Shown here: piece by piece, positions 18,750-27,604 of the stretch
Numbering within the stretch: the first letter of the stretch is position 1
Layout of the letters: the number at the start of each line of letters is the position of its first letter
Source of the DNA: Alphaproteobacteria bacterium
GTDB taxonomy: Bacteria; Pseudomonadota; Alphaproteobacteria; Rhodobacterales; Rhodobacteraceae
Direction of reading: 5' to 3'
Assembly (NCBI GenBank): GCA_030425925.1
Contig: JAUHZO010000002.1
Span: 62,001 to 126,000 of the forward strand
DNA length: 64,000 bases
The notes under the pieces: model-generated
What the model was told of the DNA's origin: nothing
The model's database searches: none
Seen by the model: the letters and a program-made list of their open reading frames with translations, nothing else
Position numbers and translations under genes: made by a program

Positions 18750-20162
18750 TCAGTGCCGCCGCACCGGATCGAAGGGGGTTTGCGGCAGGTTCAGGACCTC
18801 TTCGATGCCGCGGGCGATCTGCAGCAGGCGGCCTTCGCCGCGGGGCCGTCCGATCAGTTGCACCCCCACCGGCAACCCGTCTTCGGTCTGTCCCAGAGGC
18901 AGCGACAGCGCGGGCAGGCCGCACAGCGAGGCGACATAGGCAAAGCACAACCAGTCGAGGTAATCGCGGCTTTCCACACCGTTGATCACCGGCGGGTACT
19001 CGATCTCGACGGGCAGCGGGCCGATGCCCGAGACCGGGCAGGCCAGCACGTCGAACGTGTCCAGAAAGGCGTGCATCCGGTCGTAAAGCTGCGACCGTGC
19101 CACAATGGCATCGGCCAGCGCGTTGACGTCCAGCGCGCGGCCATCCTCGATGTTCTGCCTGAGCGCGGGTTTGTAGGCGGCCTTGACGGCCTCTGGCGTC
19201 TGCCGCGCATGGGCCAGGAACCCCAGCGCGCGATGCGCGCGAAAACACGTCGCGGCACCGCTGGTGTCGGGATCGGCCTCCACCACGTCGAACGGCGTGC
19301 CGTTGAGCCGCGCCAGACCCTGGCGCAGCGCGGTGACCATGGCCGGTTCCACCGGGCCGATGCCCCCCAGATCGGCGGAAAAGGCGATCCGCACGCGCCC
19401 GGGATCGGCCAGGCACTGGTCCAGATACGGCATCTCGGGCGCGGGCCAGGACAGCGGCCAGACCGGATCGAACCCGGCCATCGCGTCGAGGAACAGCGCG
19501 CAATCGGCCACGTTGCGGGCCATGGGGCCCTGCACGGGCATCGCGTCGAAACTGGTCCGCTCGGGCCCGCCGCCCGCCACGCCGGGCGAAGGCCGAAGCC
19601 CGACGATGCCGCAGAAGCTGGCCGGTGTGCGCAGCGACCCGCCCAGATCCGATCCATGGCTCAGCCAGGCCTCGCCCACCGCCAGCGAGGCTGCCGCCCC
19701 GCCGGACGAGCCACCGGCATTCATCCGCGTGTCCCAGGGATTGCGGGTCATGCCGAACACCGCGTTGAAGGTATTGGCCCCCGCGCCCATTTCCGGCGTG
19801 TTGGTCTTGCCGATCACCACGCCGCCACGGGTCTCGATGCGCTCCACCAGCGGGTCCGAGCTTTCGGGCACAAAATCCGCCAGCGCGGCGTTGCCCCACG
19901 TGGTGCGCACCCCGGCCACCGGGTTCAGATCCTTGATGCCCAGCGGCAGGCCTGCCAGCAGCGTGTCTGCGGGCAGCGCCGCCGCCTTCTGCCGGGCGCG
20001 CTCGGGGCAGGGGGTCACGGTGGCGTTGACCGCGTCCGAGGTCTGCCCGATCCGCGTCATCGCGGCGTCGATCAGCTCTTTGGCGCTGACCTCGCGCGTC
20101 CTGAGCGCGGCCACGGCGGCGCGTGCCGTCAGGCGGCAAAGTTCGGGACCTGTATAGGACAT
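18750..20162 (-). CDS. amidase (amidase signature family)
   Basis: Hydrolase of the amidase signature family with the Ser-cisSer-Lys triad: K77 in GLPLGIKDLN, the Ser pair at 152-153 in GGSSGG and the nucleophile S176 in GSDLGGSLR. It has 470 residues, the normal length, and no signal peptide. The start at 20162 is chosen because TGACATG places it one base after the ArsR stop; an in-frame ATG 15 bases upstream lies inside the ArsR gene. It is therefore translationally coupled to the upstream regulator. The substrate is unknown; family members act on aliphatic or aryl amides, carbamates or carbamoyl compounds. Confidence 0.9.
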   Translation of the reverse strand: MSYTGPELCRLTARAAVAALRTREVSAKELIDAAMTRIGQTSDAVNATVTPCPERARQKAAALPADTLLAGLPLGIKDLNPVAGVRTTWGNAALADFVPESSDPLVERIETRGGVVIGKTNTPEMGAGANTFNAVFGMTRNPWDTRMNAGGSSGGAAASLAVGEAWLSHGSDLGGSLRTPASFCGIVGLRPSPGVAGGGPERTSFDAMPVQGPMARNVADCALFLDAMAGFDPVWPLSWPAPEMPYLDQCLADPGRVRIAFSADLGGIGPVEPAMVTALRQGLARLNGTPFDVVEADPDTSGAATCFRAHRALGFLAHARQTPEAVKAAYKPALRQNIEDGRALDVNALADAIVARSQLYDRMHAFLDTFDVLACPVSGIGPLPVEIEYPPVINGVESRDYLDWLCFAYVASLCGLPALSLPLGQTEDGLPVGVQLIGRPRGEGRLLQIARGIEEVLNLPQTPFDPVRRH

Positions 20163-20163
20163 G

Positions 20164-20499
20164 TCAGCAAGTTCCATCCGGTTGGGCGCAGAAGATCTCG
20201 TAAAGCAGGCCGATGACCCGGCTCGTGTTCTCGTTGGCAAGGCTGTAATAGATCGTCTTGCCCTCGCGCCGGGTCACCACCAGCCCCTCTTCGCGCAGCC
20301 GTGCCAGCATCTGGCTGACCGCCGCCTGCCGGATGCCCAGCAGGTCTTCCAGCTCGCCCACCGATTTTTCGCCCGAGCCGAGATGGCACAGGATCATCAG
20401 CCGGCCCTCATGCGCCAGCGTCTTCAGGAACGCCGCCGCGTGCTGCGCATTGCTGGCCATCTCGTCGGGCGGGGCGGGGGTCTTCAGATCCTCGGGCAT
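20164..20499 (-). CDS. ArsR/SmtB-family regulator with BigR/SqrR-type cysteine pair
   Basis: Winged-helix repressor of 111 residues. The DNA-reading helix lies in VGELEDLLGIRQAAVSQML and the wing in VVTRREGKTIYYSL. It lacks the ELCVCDL metal site of ArsR proper. Instead C38 (LMILCHL) and C104 (YEIFCAQ) are 66 residues apart, the same spacing as the redox/persulfide-sensing pair of BigR and SqrR, in equivalent helices. Family knowledge then suggests sensing of reactive sulfur by disulfide or tetrasulfide formation. A third cysteine is the last residue. It is coupled to the amidase gene; no sulfide:quinone reductase or persulfide dioxygenase gene is in the window. Confidence 0.85.
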   Translation of the reverse strand: MPEDLKTPAPPDEMASNAQHAAAFLKTLAHEGRLMILCHLGSGEKSVGELEDLLGIRQAAVSQMLARLREEGLVVTRREGKTIYYSLANENTSRVIGLLYEIFCAQPDGTC

Positions 20500-20554
20500 T
20501 GGTCTCTTGCGTTGTTTCGACGCAGGATAACAGCCGTTTCCGCAAAAGGCGAGA

Positions 20555-21787
20555 TCACGCGTCCACCGCCGGAGCCCCGCCCTGGAAGTCGTTGCCATCG
20601 GCATAATTGCAGGGCGCGTCCTGCATCTGCAGGTGCAGGTCCTGGCCGGTATAGGGATGCGCGCGCGCCAGCGCCTCGTCCACCTCGATGCCCAGGCCGG
20701 GGGCCATGGGTGCGGGAACAAAGCCGTTCTCGACCCGGATCGTGCCCTTGATCAACGCATCGTGAAACGGGGTTTCGATGGTCTCGGCAATCAGCAGGTT
20801 CGGGATCGCCACCGCCAGCTGCAGGTTGGCCGCCCATTCCACCGGCCCGGCATAGAGATGCGGGGCCATCTGCGCGGTAAAGCTTTCGGCCAGGGCGGCC
20901 AGCTTGCGCATCTCCCAGATGCCGCCTGCGCGTCCCAGTGCGGGCTGCAGGATCTCGGCCCCGCCGGTGCGCAGGAGGGCGGCGAATTCCGCCCGTGTGG
21001 TCATCCGCTCGCCGGTGGCCACGGGGATGCGCACGGCCTGCGCAACGCGCGCGAAATCCAGCAGGTTGTCCGGCGGGATCGGTTCTTCGAACCAGAGCGG
21101 GGAATAGGGCTCGATCGCCTGTCCCAGCCGGATCGCCCCGGCCACGTTGAACTGGCCATGCGTGCCGAACAGCAGATCGGCCCGGTCGCCCACCGCCTCG
21201 CGGATGGCCTTGCAGAACGCCACCGACATCGAGATGTCGGACATCGCGGGCATGTGCCCGCCCCGCATGGTGTAGGGGCCCGCCGGGTCGAACTTCACCG
21301 CCGTGTAGCCGCGCGCGACGCAATCGGCAGCGGACTCGGCCGCCTGTTCCGGCGAGGTCCAGAAATCCGCCATCCGGTGCTGCGGCAGCGGGTAAAGGTA
21401 AGTGTAGGCGCGCACGCGTTCGTTCATCATGCCGCCCAGCAGCGCCCAGACCGGACGGCCGCGCGCCTTGCCCAGGATGTCCCAGCAGGCGATCTCAAGC
21501 CCGGAAAACGCGCCCATGACGGTCAGGTCGGGCCGCTGCGTGAAGCCCGAGGAATAGGTGCGGCGGAACATGCGTTCGATGTTTTCGGGGCTTTCGCCTT
21601 CGAAATAGCGCTGGAACACGTCCGAGATCACGGCGCGCATCGCCTCGGGCCCGATGGACGAGGCATAACATTCGCCCCAGCCGGTGATCCCGTCATCGGT
21701 GGTCAGCTTGACGAGGATCCAGTACCGCCCACCCCAGCCCGGCGCAGGCGGTGCGGTGACGATGACGTCGAGGTCTTGCAGTTTCAT
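20555..21787 (-). CDS. enolase-superfamily protein (mandelate racemase/muconate lactonizing type)
   Basis: Probable acid-sugar dehydratase or racemase. The N-terminal capping domain (residues 1-125, with GWGECYASSIGPEA) leads to a TIM barrel with WFEEPIPPDN, VATGERMTTRAEF, LQPALGRAGGIWEM and MAPHLYAGPVEWA. The two Glu metal ligands (EEP and GER) and the barrel-end His are present. The strand that usually gives the first Asp ligand reads LLFGTHGQFN, and the usual Asp of QPD is Ala here, so the metal and catalytic sites differ from galactonate dehydratase-type members. It has 410 residues. It lies 55 bases upstream of the ArsR gene on the same strand. Confidence 0.82.
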   Translation of the reverse strand: MKLQDLDVIVTAPPAPGWGGRYWILVKLTTDDGITGWGECYASSIGPEAMRAVISDVFQRYFEGESPENIERMFRRTYSSGFTQRPDLTVMGAFSGLEIACWDILGKARGRPVWALLGGMMNERVRAYTYLYPLPQHRMADFWTSPEQAAESAADCVARGYTAVKFDPAGPYTMRGGHMPAMSDISMSVAFCKAIREAVGDRADLLFGTHGQFNVAGAIRLGQAIEPYSPLWFEEPIPPDNLLDFARVAQAVRIPVATGERMTTRAEFAALLRTGGAEILQPALGRAGGIWEMRKLAALAESFTAQMAPHLYAGPVEWAANLQLAVAIPNLLIAETIETPFHDALIKGTIRVENGFVPAPMAPGLGIEVDEALARAHPYTGQDLHLQMQDAPCNYADGNDFQGGAPAVDA

Positions 21788-21879
21788 GGCACGCTCCCTG
21801 ATTGCGCGCAGGCTGGACCGGCGCGCGGCCATGCGCAAGTGGCTTGTCGCGATGTATCGCCCGGGCCTAGGATCCCGGC

Positions 21880-22365
21880 ATGACCGGTTTGCCCGCCATC
21901 ACCTGTCGCCGTCTGGGGGCGGAGGACCTGCCGCTCCTGCTGGGGGCGGGCGCGGTGTTCGATCATCCCGTCCGGCCCGATCAGGCCCGCGCCTTTCTGG
22001 ACGACCCGCAGCACGAGGTGGTGCTGGCCCGGGCCGGCGATGTGGTGCTTGCCAAGATCACCGCAACCGTCCTGCTGCATCCCGACAAGCCGCCGCAGAT
22101 GTTCATCAACGAGGTGGATGTCGATCCTGACTGGCAGAACCGCGGCATCGGGGCCATGTTGGTGGCGCGGATGCTGGACATCGCGGCGGATCGGGGCTGC
22201 GCGGGCACCTGGCTGGCCACCGAGGCCGGGAACGCCCCGGCCCGCGCGCTTTACCGCAAGTGCGGCGGCGCAGAAACCGGGGGCGTCGTGCTGTATGAAT
22301 GGCCGGAGGCCGGGGCCCCTTCCATGCCGTCAGAACAGGATGACGTTCCGCTTGGCCCCGCCTGA
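21880..22365 (+). CDS. GNAT-family N-acetyltransferase
   Basis: Acetyl-CoA-dependent acetyltransferase of 161 residues. The acetyl-CoA loop (motif A) reads VDVDPDWQNRGIGAMLVARM near residues 86-105, preceded by MFINE and followed by motif B NAPARALYRKCGG. The sequence resembles the aminoglycoside/small-molecule branch, but the acceptor cannot be assigned. Its last 36 bases overlap the end of the convergent alcohol dehydrogenase gene. No clear ribosome binding site is seen. Confidence 0.82.
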   Translation: MTGLPAITCRRLGAEDLPLLLGAGAVFDHPVRPDQARAFLDDPQHEVVLARAGDVVLAKITATVLLHPDKPPQMFINEVDVDPDWQNRGIGAMLVARMLDIAADRGCAGTWLATEAGNAPARALYRKCGGAETGGVVLYEWPEAGAPSMPSEQDDVPLGPA

Positions 22366-23412
22366 GCTTGTGTCGGCAAAGGCGTCGTTGATCTGCTCCA
22401 AGGACCAGCGGCCCGAGACCAGTTCGTCAAGCTTCAGCCGCCCCTGCGCATAAAGATCGACAAGCCAGGGGATATCGCGCGAGATCACCACGTCGCCCAT
22501 CTTGGACCCGATCATGTGCTGGCCCATGAAGGCGGGCACAACCGGTTCGTATTCGGCCATCGCGCCCGAGGCGGGCATGCCCACCATGACCATCCGGCCG
22601 CCCCAGCCCATGTAGCGCGGCGCGTCGTTATAGGCGCGGATCGCGCCGACACTGACGGCAACAACATCCGCCCCGCGCCCGCCAAGCGCTTTCATCGCGG
22701 CCTTCCACGGGGCCTTTTGGGTGGCCAGCACGCCGTGGGTCGCGCCGAATTCCTGCGCCGTGGCCAGCTTGTCCTCGCTCATGTCCACCGCCACGATGCG
22801 CCGGGCCCCGGCGATGCGGGCACCCTGGATGGCGTTCAGGCCGACGCCGCCGGCGCCGATCACCACCACGTCCTCGCCCGCGCGCAGCCGGCCCGCGTTG
22901 ACCACCGCGCCCACGCCGGTGATCACCCCGCAGGCCAGAAGTGCCACCGACTCGGGCGGCATGTCGTCGGGCAGGGCGACGATCTGGCTTTGCTCCACCA
23001 CGACCTTTTCGGCAAAGGCGCCGCAGTTCATCTCGGCCGCCACCTCGGTGCCGTCCGCCCGGGTCAGCTTGGCCGGCGCGGGGCGCGGCGTTTCGCAGAT
23101 CGTCGGGCGGCCGCCAGCGCAGTTGCTGCAGGTGCCGCAGGCCTTGATCAGCGTGACCACCACCCGTTGTCCTTCGGCAAAGCCGGTCACGCCGGGGCCG
23201 ACCCGGGTGATGCGCCCCGCTGCCTCGTGGCCATAGACGGCCGGCAGCGTGCCGCCCCAGATGCCCTGGGCAAAGGAGATGTCGGAATGACAGATCGCCA
23301 CTGCCTCCAGCGTCACCTCGACCTCGCGGTCCAGCGGTGCGCGCAGGTGAAGCTGCTCGATCTCGAGCGGTGCGCCGAATGCGGTGCAGACGGCGGCGCG
23401 GATGGTGGTCAT
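22330..23412 (-). CDS. zinc-dependent alcohol dehydrogenase (MDR, class III-like)
   Basis: NAD-dependent zinc alcohol dehydrogenase of 360 residues. Catalytic zinc ligands are C in AICHSD, H in GHEAAG and C in LLACGVITGVGA; the structural zinc site is CGTCSNCAGGRPTIC. The nucleotide fold has VIGAGGVGLNAIQGA and acidic VDMS. The layout is closest to the class III/glutathione-dependent formaldehyde dehydrogenase branch, but several residues around the structural loop differ, so the substrate is open. The start at 23412 fits the family N-terminus; an in-frame upstream extension lacks homology. It converges with the GNAT gene and overlaps it by 36 bases. Confidence 0.9.
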   Translation of the reverse strand: MTTIRAAVCTAFGAPLEIEQLHLRAPLDREVEVTLEAVAICHSDISFAQGIWGGTLPAVYGHEAAGRITRVGPGVTGFAEGQRVVVTLIKACGTCSNCAGGRPTICETPRPAPAKLTRADGTEVAAEMNCGAFAEKVVVEQSQIVALPDDMPPESVALLACGVITGVGAVVNAGRLRAGEDVVVIGAGGVGLNAIQGARIAGARRIVAVDMSEDKLATAQEFGATHGVLATQKAPWKAAMKALGGRGADVVAVSVGAIRAYNDAPRYMGWGGRMVMVGMPASGAMAEYEPVVPAFMGQHMIGSKMGDVVISRDIPWLVDLYAQGRLKLDELVSGRWSLEQINDAFADTSSGGAKRNVILF

Positions 23413-23495
23413 GATGTCCCTCGCAAGCGTTTGCGGCCAACCTGCGCCGGGCCGTTTCAAGACCGCAAGCGGGAATGCGACGGGCAATGGTCCAG

Positions 23496-24701
23496 TTACG
23501 CCACGGCAGAGTCGCGTTGTGGAAGCAGGAACACGATCAGCGCCACGCAGATCAGCCCCAGCGATACCAGGAACGGCGCGCCGGGGAAGTAGACGGGGGA
23601 CTCGGGCGCGGTGAAGGCGGCAAAGACCGCCGTCATCAGCAGCGGCGAGACGATCATCGCCACCGCCCCGGCCGAGGTCAGCGCGCCCTGCAATTCGCCT
23701 TGCCGGTCCGCGCCCACCGTGCGGCTCATGATGCCCTGCAAGGCGGGGGTGATCACCGCGCCCAGCGCCGCCAGCGGGGTCAGCAGCAACGCAAGCGCTC
23801 CGGAAGTGACAAAGGCGATGGCGCCAAAGGCGGCGATGTCGAAGATCAGCCCATAGAGCACGGTGCCCCGCTCTCCCAGCCTGGTCAGGACCAGCCGGAT
23901 CAGCCCGCCCTGGACCACCGCCATCATCACCCCGAACAGGCCCAGCGACAGCCCGATCATGCCCGGATCCCAGCCGAACCGTGCCGCGCCGAAATAGGCC
24001 CAGACCGAGGGATAGACGTTGAACGCGACCTGATAGAGGAAGAAGATCACCAGCCCCCGGGTGATCCCCGGCAGTCGCGACAGCGCGCGGAACGTGCCCA
24101 GCGGGTTGGCCCTGCGCCAGTCAAAGGGGCGGCGGATGGTGTCTGTCACCGTCTCCTTCAGCACGAAGTAGCCCAACAGCCCGTTCGCCGCGGCCAGCCC
24201 GGCTGCAGCCCAGAACGGCGCGCGGGTGCCGAATTCGCCCAGCACCCCGCCGATCAGCGGCCCGATGACAAAGCCGAGGCCAAAGGCCGCGCCGATCAGG
24301 CCGAAGCCCTGCGCGCGTTTGCCGTCTTCGGACAGGTCCGCCATGTAGGCGCTAGCCGCCGATTGCGTGGCCGCGGTGATCCCGCCGACGATCCGCCCTG
24401 CCAGCAACAGCCAGATCGAGCCCGCAAGTGCCATCACCGTGTAATCCAGCGCCATCACCGCCAGCGACACCAGCAAGATGGGCCGCCGCCCGTAGCGGTC
24501 CGAAAGCCCGCCCACCACCGGGCCGAACAGGAACTGCATGACCGCGAAAGAAGTGGTCAGCAGGCCGCCCCAGATCGCCGCCTGTGACAGCCCGCCGCCG
24601 GTGACCTCGCGCAGCAGGTCCGGCATCACGGGGATTATCAGCCCGATCCCCATCGAGTCGATCATCACGGTCAGCAGGATGAAGAGGACGGGCAGCCGCA
24701 T
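23496..24701 (-). CDS. MFS transporter (TetA-like 12-helix)
   Basis: Major facilitator with 12 predicted membrane segments and 401 residues. The loop 2-3 motif reads GGLSDRYGRRP and motif C-like glycine-rich stretches (GFGLIGAAFGLGFVIGPLIGG) fit the drug:H+ antiporter/TetA branch. It starts 7 bases after the pcaB stop and is thus the last gene of the pcaD-hydrolase-pcaB unit. The context suggests transport of an aromatic acid or related compound, but the family signature points as much to efflux. Both remain possible. Confidence 0.88.
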   Translation of the reverse strand: MRLPVLFILLTVMIDSMGIGLIIPVMPDLLREVTGGGLSQAAIWGGLLTTSFAVMQFLFGPVVGGLSDRYGRRPILLVSLAVMALDYTVMALAGSIWLLLAGRIVGGITAATQSAASAYMADLSEDGKRAQGFGLIGAAFGLGFVIGPLIGGVLGEFGTRAPFWAAAGLAAANGLLGYFVLKETVTDTIRRPFDWRRANPLGTFRALSRLPGITRGLVIFFLYQVAFNVYPSVWAYFGAARFGWDPGMIGLSLGLFGVMMAVVQGGLIRLVLTRLGERGTVLYGLIFDIAAFGAIAFVTSGALALLLTPLAALGAVITPALQGIMSRTVGADRQGELQGALTSAGAVAMIVSPLLMTAVFAAFTAPESPVYFPGAPFLVSLGLICVALIVFLLPQRDSAVA

Positions 24702-24708
24702 CCCGGGC

Positions 24709-26037
24709 CTAGAGCGCCGCGGCCACGGCGCGGGCAAAGCCGCGCGCCTCGTCCGGGGCTGCGCCCAGATGCGCCGTGCCGGCAAAGAAGCCCTGCGGCA
24801 GGTCCGGATAGGCCTCTGTCGCGATCCGGGCCAGCGGCTGGCCCGTGTCGCGGGCCTGTGCACACAGCGTCTTGACCGCCGTCTGCGCCTCGGGCCGCGG
24901 CATGTGGCGGGCCAGTTCGAAACTGAGCGCCTCGGCCAGCAGCAGCCCGCCGGTGCCGTCCAGCGTGGCACGCATGGCGTCCGGGTCGGGGCGGAGCGTT
25001 TCGCACAGATCGGCGGCATGGCGCAACGCGGCCGCCGTTGTCAGCGTCAGTTGCGGCAGGGTCAGCCATTCGGTGAACCACGCCGCGCCGTCGCGCTGCT
25101 GGCGGTGCAGCGCGGCCCCCTGCAGCGTGGCGTTCAGCCCCGTCGCGTGCCGCGCCAGCGCCACCAGCACCGACGGTGCGACCGGGTTCTGTTTCTGCGG
25201 CATGGTCGAGGATCCGCCGCTGCCGCCCAGCACCACCTCGGAAAGGCCCGATTGCGTGGCCAGGATCAGGTCTTCGCCCAGCTTGCCGCAGGCCAGCGTG
25301 GCCCGCGTCATCCAGTCGGCCAACCGCAGGACCGGCGTGCGGTCGGTGTGCCAGCTGCGCCCGGGATCGCCCAGACCCAGCTTCTCCGCCAGCGCGCGGC
25401 GCAGCCCCGCCGGGTCCGGCCCGAGGGCCGAACCGGTGCCTGCCGCGCCGGAGAGCGAGACCAGCAGGCATTGCGCGCGCAGGTCCGGCAGGGCGTTCAG
25501 CGCCTCCAGCAACGGCCAGCCCCAGGCCGCCGCCTGCGCGCCAAAGCTGGTGGGGGTGGCGTGCTGGCCATAGGTGCGCGCGGCCATGGCGGTGCCCGCA
25601 TGGGCCCGAGCCAGCCCCGCCAGCGCGGCCAGCGCGCGGCGCAGGTCGTCTTCCTGCTGCGCCAGCGCCTGGCGCAGCCGCAGCATCAGCCCGCTGTCCT
25701 GGATGTCCTGCGAGGTCGCGCCCCAATGCAGGTATTGCGCATGCTCCGGCGCCTGCATCGCGTCGCGGAATGCGGCCACGAGGGCGGGCACCGACACGCC
25801 GTTCTGCCCCGTTGCCTGCGCCAGCGCGCCGGGATCGACCTGGCATTCCAGGCTGGCGCGGTGGATCGCCGCCGCGCTGATCTCGGGGATCACCCCGACC
25901 GCGCCCTGCACCTGCGCCAGCGCACCCTCGACCAGCATCATCGCGCGGATCTCGGCGCTGTCGGAAAACAGCCGCGCGGTTTCGCCGGTGGGAAAGAGCG
26001 TGGAGAGATAGGCGCTGTCGAAGGGGGTGGCGGGCAT
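24709..26037 (-). CDS. pcaB: 3-carboxy-cis,cis-muconate cycloisomerase
   Basis: Protocatechuate-branch enzyme that turns 3-carboxy-cis,cis-muconate into 4-carboxymuconolactone. It belongs to the fumarase/aspartase superfamily: the signature loop reads GSSTMPQKQNPVAPSV, with WGATSQDIQDSG and RTYGQHATPTSFG upstream. The 442 residues agree with PcaB. It is flanked by an alpha/beta hydrolase and pcaD upstream and by an MFS gene downstream, all on the same strand with gaps below 15 bases. pcaH, pcaG and pcaC are not in the window. Confidence 0.93.
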   Translation of the reverse strand: MPATPFDSAYLSTLFPTGETARLFSDSAEIRAMMLVEGALAQVQGAVGVIPEISAAAIHRASLECQVDPGALAQATGQNGVSVPALVAAFRDAMQAPEHAQYLHWGATSQDIQDSGLMLRLRQALAQQEDDLRRALAALAGLARAHAGTAMAARTYGQHATPTSFGAQAAAWGWPLLEALNALPDLRAQCLLVSLSGAAGTGSALGPDPAGLRRALAEKLGLGDPGRSWHTDRTPVLRLADWMTRATLACGKLGEDLILATQSGLSEVVLGGSGGSSTMPQKQNPVAPSVLVALARHATGLNATLQGAALHRQQRDGAAWFTEWLTLPQLTLTTAAALRHAADLCETLRPDPDAMRATLDGTGGLLLAEALSFELARHMPRPEAQTAVKTLCAQARDTGQPLARIATEAYPDLPQGFFAGTAHLGAAPDEARGFARAVAAAL

Positions 26038-26050
26038 GATGGGGCTCCGG

Positions 26051-26758
26051 TCAGGCGGCGATGCGAGAAAGCAGATCGGCCAGCGCCTGGGGTTGAGAAA
26101 GGAAAGGGGAATGCGAGCTGTCCATCTCGTACACGTCGCCGGGCGCAAAACGCGCGGCCATCTTGCGCTGCAGCTCGGGCGGGATCGCCCCGTCCTGCGC
26201 GCAGACCACATAGGCGCGCGGGACCGAGGCATAGGCCGCGCCCAGATCGACCGGGGTTTCATTGGGCGCGAAGGCCTGCGGGCAGAGATGGTCCAGCGCG
26301 TAGGCCACCACCGCGTCGCTGCAATCGTGGTAGAACACCTCGCGCGCGAGGTCCGGATCGAAATCGAAGCTGATCCCGTCCGCGCGCCGGCGGATCGCGC
26401 GCATCAGCGGCTGTTCGTCCACCAGCTTTCGCATCTGGGCGAGGCCGAGGCCGGGCCAGGGCGTGTAGGCGCAGAGATAGACGAGGCGCTGGAACCGCTC
26501 CGGCGCTCGCTCGGCCGCGAGGCTGATCGGGAAGCCGCCCATGGAATGGCCGACAACGATGGCCGGGCTGTCGAGCGCGGCCAGAACCGCGTCGGCATAG
26601 GCGTCGAGCGTGACCTGCGCCAGCGGCGTGGCATCCGCCCCGTGCGAGGGCAGGTCGATGGCCTGCGCGGTGTGCCCCAGCGCCTGAAGCGCCGGGATCA
26701 CGTCGCGCCAGCACCACGCGCCATGCGCCGCGCCGTGGATCAGCAGGAACCGCGCCAC
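26051..26758 (-). CDS. alpha/beta hydrolase (EstC/salicylate esterase-like)
   Basis: Small alpha/beta hydrolase of 235 residues related to plant hydroxynitrile lyase and methyl-salicylate esterase-type proteins. The oxyanion region is LLIHGAAHGAWCW, the nucleophile S72 lies in GHSMGG, the acid is in CAQDGAI and the His in SSHSPFLSQP. It begins 4 bases after the pcaD stop and ends 13 bases before the pcaB start, so it belongs to the pca unit. A role in removing an ester from an aromatic precursor is plausible but not shown. Confidence 0.88.
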   Translation of the reverse strand: MARFLLIHGAAHGAWCWRDVIPALQALGHTAQAIDLPSHGADATPLAQVTLDAYADAVLAALDSPAIVVGHSMGGFPISLAAERAPERFQRLVYLCAYTPWPGLGLAQMRKLVDEQPLMRAIRRRADGISFDFDPDLAREVFYHDCSDAVVAYALDHLCPQAFAPNETPVDLGAAYASVPRAYVVCAQDGAIPPELQRKMAARFAPGDVYEMDSSHSPFLSQPQALADLLSRIAA

Positions 26759-26762
26759 GGGG

Positions 26763-27551
26763 TCAGGCCGCGCCCTGCGCCTTGAGAAAGGCGGTCAGGA
26801 TGGCGGCGTATTCCTCGGGTTTTTCCACGCAAGGCAGGTGGCCCGCGCCGCGGATCAGCCGGAACTCTGCACCGGGGACCAGCTCGGCCGTTTCGCGCAC
26901 GAGGTCGGGCGGCGTGGAGCCGTCCTCGCTGCCCGCGATGCCGAGGCAGGGCAGGCGCAGGGCGGCGGTGGTGGTGTAGAAATCGCTGCCTGCGATGGCG
27001 GCACCGCAGCCCATCCAGCCTTCGGCCGGGCAGCGCAGGAACATGTTGCGCCAGGCGTGAAAGGCGTCGGTGTCGTGAAAGGGCCTGGCGAACCAGCGGT
27101 CCATGGTGGGATCGACTACGGCCTGCAGCCCGCCCGCCGCGACGGCGTCGATCCGGTCCTGCCACATGTCCCGGGTGCCGATCTTGGCCCCGGTGTTCGA
27201 CAGAACGATCGCCCGCACGAGGTCGAGCCGCTTGGTCGCCAGCCCTTGCGCGATCAGCCCGCCAATGGAGAGCCCGACAAAGACCGCGTTGGCAAATCCC
27301 AGGCGATCCATCAGCGCCTCGGTATCGCTGATCAGCTGGCCCATGGCATAGGGGCCGGGCGGACAATCCGACAGACCGTGCCCGCGCTTGTCGAAGCGCA
27401 GGATGCGCAGGCCCTGCGGCAGAAGCGGCAGGATCTGGTCCCACAGCCGGAAATCGGTGCCCAGCGAATTGGCGAAGACGACGGGCGCGCCGTCCTCCGG
27501 GCCGTCGATGCGGTAATGCAGGCGCAGATCGCCCAGGTTTGCCATATGCAT
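26763..27551 (-). CDS. pcaD: 3-oxoadipate enol-lactonase
   Basis: Hydrolyses 3-oxoadipate enol-lactone to 3-oxoadipate in the protocatechuate branch of the beta-ketoadipate pathway. An alpha/beta hydrolase of 262 residues with the PcaD pattern: FANSLGTDFRLWD at the oxyanion strand, FDKRGHGLSD, nucleophile S95 in GLSIGGLIAQG, acid in GSEDGSTPP and His in GAGHLPCVEKP. It opens the four-gene minus-strand unit with a hydrolase, pcaB and the MFS gene. Two in-frame ATGs (27551, 27545) are equally possible. A palindromic repeat sits in the promoter region upstream. Confidence 0.92.
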   Translation of the reverse strand: MHMANLGDLRLHYRIDGPEDGAPVVFANSLGTDFRLWDQILPLLPQGLRILRFDKRGHGLSDCPPGPYAMGQLISDTEALMDRLGFANAVFVGLSIGGLIAQGLATKRLDLVRAIVLSNTGAKIGTRDMWQDRIDAVAAGGLQAVVDPTMDRWFARPFHDTDAFHAWRNMFLRCPAEGWMGCGAAIAGSDFYTTTAALRLPCLGIAGSEDGSTPPDLVRETAELVPGAEFRLIRGAGHLPCVEKPEEYAAILTAFLKAQGAA

Positions 27552-27604
27552 GGTCCGTCCTCCCTGTTGCCCACCGGTGTAGCGGCTTGGCGGCAGGGGG
27601 GGAA

